DNA from: Lentinula raphanica
Lineage: Eukaryota > Basidiomycota > Agaricomycetes > Agaricales > Omphalotaceae
Length of the DNA: 64,000 bases
Assembly: GCA_027919835.1 (NCBI GenBank)
Contig: JANVFP010000041.1
Coordinates: 310,001 to 374,000 of the forward strand
Direction: 5' to 3'
The translations under genes and the position numbers were made by a program. Numbering within the stretch: position 1 is the first letter of the stretch; the number at the start of each line of letters is the position of its first letter. Shown one piece after another: positions 60,083-64,000 of the stretch. A model generated the notes under the pieces. It was not told the DNA's origin, ran no database searches, and saw nothing but the letters and a program-made list of their open reading frames with translations.

Positions 60083-62327
60083 ATGGAGCTGAGCAAGTAC
60101 GGGACCGCACGCTCTTCATCATACTCATGTTCCGCTATCTTTCGTGATCTTGTCATAATCTGTCTGCTTTTCCTGACAACAATCCGCGCGGATTCAGTCT
60201 TGTTTCGGAGCAATGAGTATTCCACGGGTGCTTTAGGATATGGACCATTCCAAAGCTATTTCTCAGCGAACTATACGCCGTACGTGTGCATTCATCGTCA
60301 TCATTATCATCACTGCAAAGGTCTCGTGCCTCTGTCTTTCGTTCTCTGATTTCATTCTACAGCGCGGAGTGGAATTTTGTCGTCCCAGTGAACGAGAGTG
60401 CGAATGCACCGTCTTTGACAAGCGGGTACATCTTCTCTGCTCCTCGAGGTACTTCACTTCCGAAGGTATCGGCTTCATGCAGGTGCTGAACATGACATAG
60501 GTGCTTCGGTCTTACGCGAAGGCGCTGCTATCTACGACCAAAGTGGTTCCTTGGTCTGGGACGGGTCAATATATGGACAAACCCTATCATTCTCAATTGT
60601 CACTTACCTCGGTGAACCTCATATCATCCTCTGGACTGGTACATCTTCTTCGGCCGGGGTAGGGTTCGGATATGACATTCTCTTGAACTCTAAATACCAA
60701 CTAGTCGCTAATTTGTGAGTTGCCGGCGTTCGACTTATTCAATGGTCTATGGTCAGTCGATCCCGATGTCGCTCTAAACTTTACTTCTTTTAGTACGACC
60801 GTCAATATCGAAGGAGAAACCGGGACGACTTTGGCTGACTTTCATGAAGTCTCGATTTCTCATTCCCCTTACAGTTCGGTCGTGGCTGATTCATGACTGT
60901 CATTGGCAGGCGCAGATAACCTCCAACAATACCGCATTGATGACAGCATATCCCATCAATGCTTTGGACCTTACCTCAATTGACGGACCTGAAGAAGGAT
61001 TCATACTCGACAGCGCCATGCAGGAGCTGAACATCAGTAGCAGTGAGTAACCCTCTTATCAGTGGAGCAGGAATCACCTCACCTCACCTCTGTTGTTCCA
61101 TTCGTGCGATACCAGACGAACCCTTATTTACATGGCTAGCGAGCGATCACGTTAATATCACAGAATGCTACAACACACCTGGGACAGGTGGGGGTAGCGT
61201 TTCTGAAGCTTTCGATTACTTCGTGCGTTTTCATACACGACGCGTCCTTGATTGATCCTTGCATCTCATCCACCTTGACAGCATATGAACTCAATTGAAA
61301 AAGACGACGAAGGCAACTATCTGATATCCTCCCGCCATTGCTGGACAGTGTATTACCTTGACGGAACAAACGGAGACATCTTATGGAAGATGGGTGGGAA
61401 GGACTCGTCCTTCACTATGGGAAGCGGCACAAACTTCAGCTGGCAGCATCATGCCCGATGGGTAGAGAAAAACGATAGTTATGCGACAATGACGTGGGTG
61501 CTTCTTTCTTCCATTCAATCTTGTATTCCTGAATGAGTTTCCGAATTTGTTGAAACCGCCTACAGATTGTTCGATAACGCAGGTGAATTTGGGCAACAAC
61601 AGGAACAAATGTCCCGTGGACTTTACCTGGGGCTGAATTTCACTAACATGACTGTGGAGCTCCTTACTGAGTTCTTGCCCTGGAATCAAAGCATATCTCA
61701 AAGTCAGGGGAGCGTTCAGCTCCAGCCGAATGGGAATTTCTTGGTTGGGTAAGCAATATTCTTCTGCTAGCAGTTGTCGCCTGGACTGATGTTTCTCATT
61801 CAGATTCGGCCAGTTACCTTGGACCGGAGAATACACACCGGAAGGGGATCTTCTTTGGACGGCCCAATTCGGTGTGGGTGATGTAGAAAGCTGTATGTTA
61901 TCTCGTTCTATTCTGTACATCAAGTTCACTAACATTATTTTCGGTAGATCGTGCATTAAGATACAACTGGTCGGGTGCACCCACCGATTCACCTTCCATC
62001 GCACTAGTCACTGCGTCTTCAAGCAATCTGCTGAGCGCCCATGCATCCTGGAACGGCGCGACCGAGATCGTCAAATGGGAGCTATACGGTGCGAGCGACT
62101 CGTCGGGCACGGGCAGTATCTCTCTCTATAACAAAACCAGGAGCGGTTTCGAGACGACCATTACGGTCTCAAACTCATACAGTCATTATGCCGTGCGGGC
62201 GATTGGGAAAGGGAACCAAGTGTTGGGTTCGAGCGATTTTGTGAGTAGTTCCGATGCAGTGAGAGTAGCTGGACGATCTGTGTTTGCTGTTATCTCAGCA
62301 TGTATAGTCTTAGTACTACTATCATAG
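60083..62327 (+). CDS. Arylsulfotransferase (ASST)-like membrane protein
   Basis: ATG 60083 starts 'MELSKYGTARSSSYSCSAIF' with a hydrophobic segment ('DLVIICLLFLTTI'). The body is the beta-propeller fold of fungal ASST-like proteins: 'YIFSAPRGTSLP', 'GYDILLNSKYQL', 'DFHEVSITSNNTALMTAY', 'FDYFHMNSIEKDDEGNYLIS' (His typical of the family), 'ILWKMGGKDSSF', 'WQHHARWV', 'TLFDNAGEFG', 'SQGSVQLQPNGNFLVGFG'. The C-terminus is hydrophobic ('VFAVISACIVLVLLS'), suggesting a membrane or GPI anchor. About nine exons. Sulfotransferase activity is not shown for fungal members. Confidence 0.8.
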
Positions 62328-62465
62328 ATTCGTTATTTAATCTGAAGACATACGGACTTGAACTATTTTGAATTTTTAGGCGCTGGAGTTCACTTGAACT
62401 TGTCAATTTGCTTCCATCTTGGTTTTCACCTAGCTTGTTTTCACTCGCTTCATTTGTCACAGTCG

Positions 62466-63394
62466 ATGTCATCTTCATCTCGTAGACCCAAATCACCCAC
62501 TCGCGTACAACTTTCGTCAAGATTAGCATACGAAACGAAAGTTCCCAAATTCCTGCAACGGTTGAAGAACCAAGTCGAAGGCAAAACCGATCCTTCTTAC
62601 GACGACGACGACGACACAGGCTATCAGGATTCTAGGTATCGAGATGCTGGCTATGAACGTGGTAGAGATGAATTCGGACGAGATGTTGGACGAGACGAGT
62701 ACGAGGATAGAGATGAGTTTGGTCGAGAGAGAAGAGCACCAGACAGTGGAGGCTACAACAACGATGAATTCGAATACATAAATGACGGTTCAGGCAGGCC
62801 ACCTATACCACGTCGGCCTCGGTCTCGTTCTCCTCGCAGAGACCGGCCTCCAATCCCTAGTCGGCCTGATGATGATCCAGGCAGCGCTGATGAAGATTCT
62901 GATGATGAGAAACCTCAGGTCGTAGTACTGAAAGCTGGTAAACACCTTACCGAGCGGGAGGCAGAGAACGAAAGACGGAAAGGTTAGTGTTTAGATTATT
63001 GATATACGACGTGCCCTCTGTGCTATCTGCATTGTCAAGCCTCGAATCAGGCTACGCGTTACTGATATAATTTCTAGAAAGAGGTCTACCACCACTTCCA
63101 GATCCAGAGAACCATAATCCTTCTTCATCAGATTCACCCAAAGCTAAATCTCAATCAACAAAACAAAAAGAATCAAAAAGCCTCTCATTCTCAACCAAAT
63201 CCTCATCTTCAAATCAAGCATCGAGTAATTTCAACGCTTTGAAACGAAAAGTTCTTGGTGGTGGTGCTCTTGATGACGGAGAAGAAGATGGAGAGGTAGG
63301 AAAGGGATTGACGAAAAAGAAGAAAAAGACCACAGAAAAGTCAAGTAAGAAAAAAGAGAAGAAGACACTGTTGAGTTTCGGGGACGATGCATAG
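62466..63394 (+). CDS. DUF4604/KIAA1143-like protein
   Basis: Exons 62466-62982 and 63078-63394 join in frame to 277 residues. The start 'RLAYETKVPKFLQRLKNQVEG', the core 'KPQVVVLKAGKHLTEREAENE' and the last 'KKTLLSFGDDA' are family signatures. Between them lies a repetitive Asp/Arg/Tyr/Gly-rich stretch ('RDEFGRDVGRDEYEDRDEFG'), then Arg-Ser/Pro and Lys-rich nuclear-like segments. Mostly disordered; likely nuclear. Function unknown. Confidence 0.85.
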
Positions 63395-63432
63395 CTCATA
63401 CCACAAATTACATTGGACTGAGAAAATAGGAT

Positions 63433-64000
63433 TTACAAATAAATAGGAGGTGGCACATTGTACGAATGAACTTGTTTAAGCTCTTCCACCTCTCTCCTAA
63501 GGAGAGAAACTTCCCTCCTCAAAGCTCCACCAGTCTGTTCATTTCCATTCATTGTGCCTCTGCGTCTCGGTGAAGAAACCGAAACTGGGTTCGAAACCTC
63601 TGACGTGTCGTAGCTGGTAGTAGTCATCAGAAGTGTTGCAGAAGGAGCGCGGTGTACTTGTATCTGACGAGTCGAAGGAGCGTCTTGGGTCAATCGTGCG
63701 TACTTCTGTCGCATGTTGTGCCAAAGCAGGAAGAAGATTAGAGCGGCTAGAAAACCAAGTCCGCCTATGACAGATCCGACAATCGTTCCAGTGTTATTGG
63801 GCGATTCTGTGGTGGAATTGACCGCGGTCTCAGATGACGGACAAGAGCTGAAAGGGATTCATACAGACGGTAAGTATACGGTCTATGGGTCTCTTGTGAT
63901 ATATTGACAAACCTGGAGATTATAGTCTGCGTTGCCACTGTTGTTAAACTGGTTCGGTCAGATATTGATAAATCAGAGATGTCGTACTTGATAAATTAGA
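63433..64000 (-). CDS. Type I membrane protein (5' part outside window)
   Basis: The last exon (63847-63433) encodes a Ser/Thr-rich stalk ('ETAVNSTTESPNNTGT'), one membrane segment ('IVGSVIGGLGFLAALIFFLL'), a basic 'WHNMRQKYARL' and a cytosolic tail with a heptad-like helix ('LRREVSLLRREVEELKQVH'). An intron at about 63848-63914 and an upstream exon ('DRTSLTTVATQTIIS') continue off the right edge. The layout is common in fungal SKG6/Mid2-like surface proteins; the ectodomain is not visible. Confidence 0.7.

Overview
The window is nuclear DNA of a filamentous basidiomycete, most likely an agaricomycete. Genes carry many short (about 47-90 nt) GT-AG introns and lie on both strands, and the family mix fits: fungal-specific FunK1 kinases, a NACHT-WD40 NOD-like protein, a GH10 xylanase and many secreted proteins. 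No prokaryotic features, rRNA, tRNA or CRISPR were seen. All coordinates come from reading the sequence by eye; exon joins were checked for frame only where stated.

Layout. 1-8.1 kb (+): four tandem FunK1-type kinase copies, each shorter at its 5' end than the one before or visibly damaged. 8.3-10.2 kb (-): a broken copy of a ferric/cupric reductase gene. 10.2-23.5 kb: an AT-rich, gene-poor island holding one NACHT-WD40 gene (12.2-16.5 kb), two 272-bp inverted-repeat elements in opposite orientation and LTR-like scraps. 23.5-27.0 kb (-): the intact reductase followed by a Ctr copper transporter, a plausible reduce-then-import pair for copper.

28.5-37.7 kb (-): an unknown secreted protein, a kinase-like protein with an altered catalytic loop, a GH10 endoxylanase, ARV1 (sterol/GPI homeostasis) and a conserved small hypothetical. 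38.5-40.1 kb (+): a single-exon secreted protein of unknown family. 41.0-42.9 kb (-): ZPR1. 43.2-51 kb (-): a roughly 3.1-kb unit repeated three times, each carrying a secreted protein with a LysM-like half domain and an unrecognised C-terminal region; only the first copy has an obvious in-frame ATG.

51.8-54.0 kb (+): homogentisate 1,2-dioxygenase (tyrosine/phenylalanine breakdown). 54.2-59.2 kb (-): an NTF2-like hypothetical with a possible mitochondrial leader, a secreted type-B carboxylesterase and a Qc-like SNARE. 60.1-63.4 kb (+): an arylsulfotransferase-like membrane protein and a DUF4604/KIAA1143-like protein. The right edge cuts a type I membrane protein on the minus strand.

The housekeeping right half is ordinary. 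The left third is a duplication- and transposon-shaped accessory region, and the LysM-like triplet is a second, younger-looking expansion.
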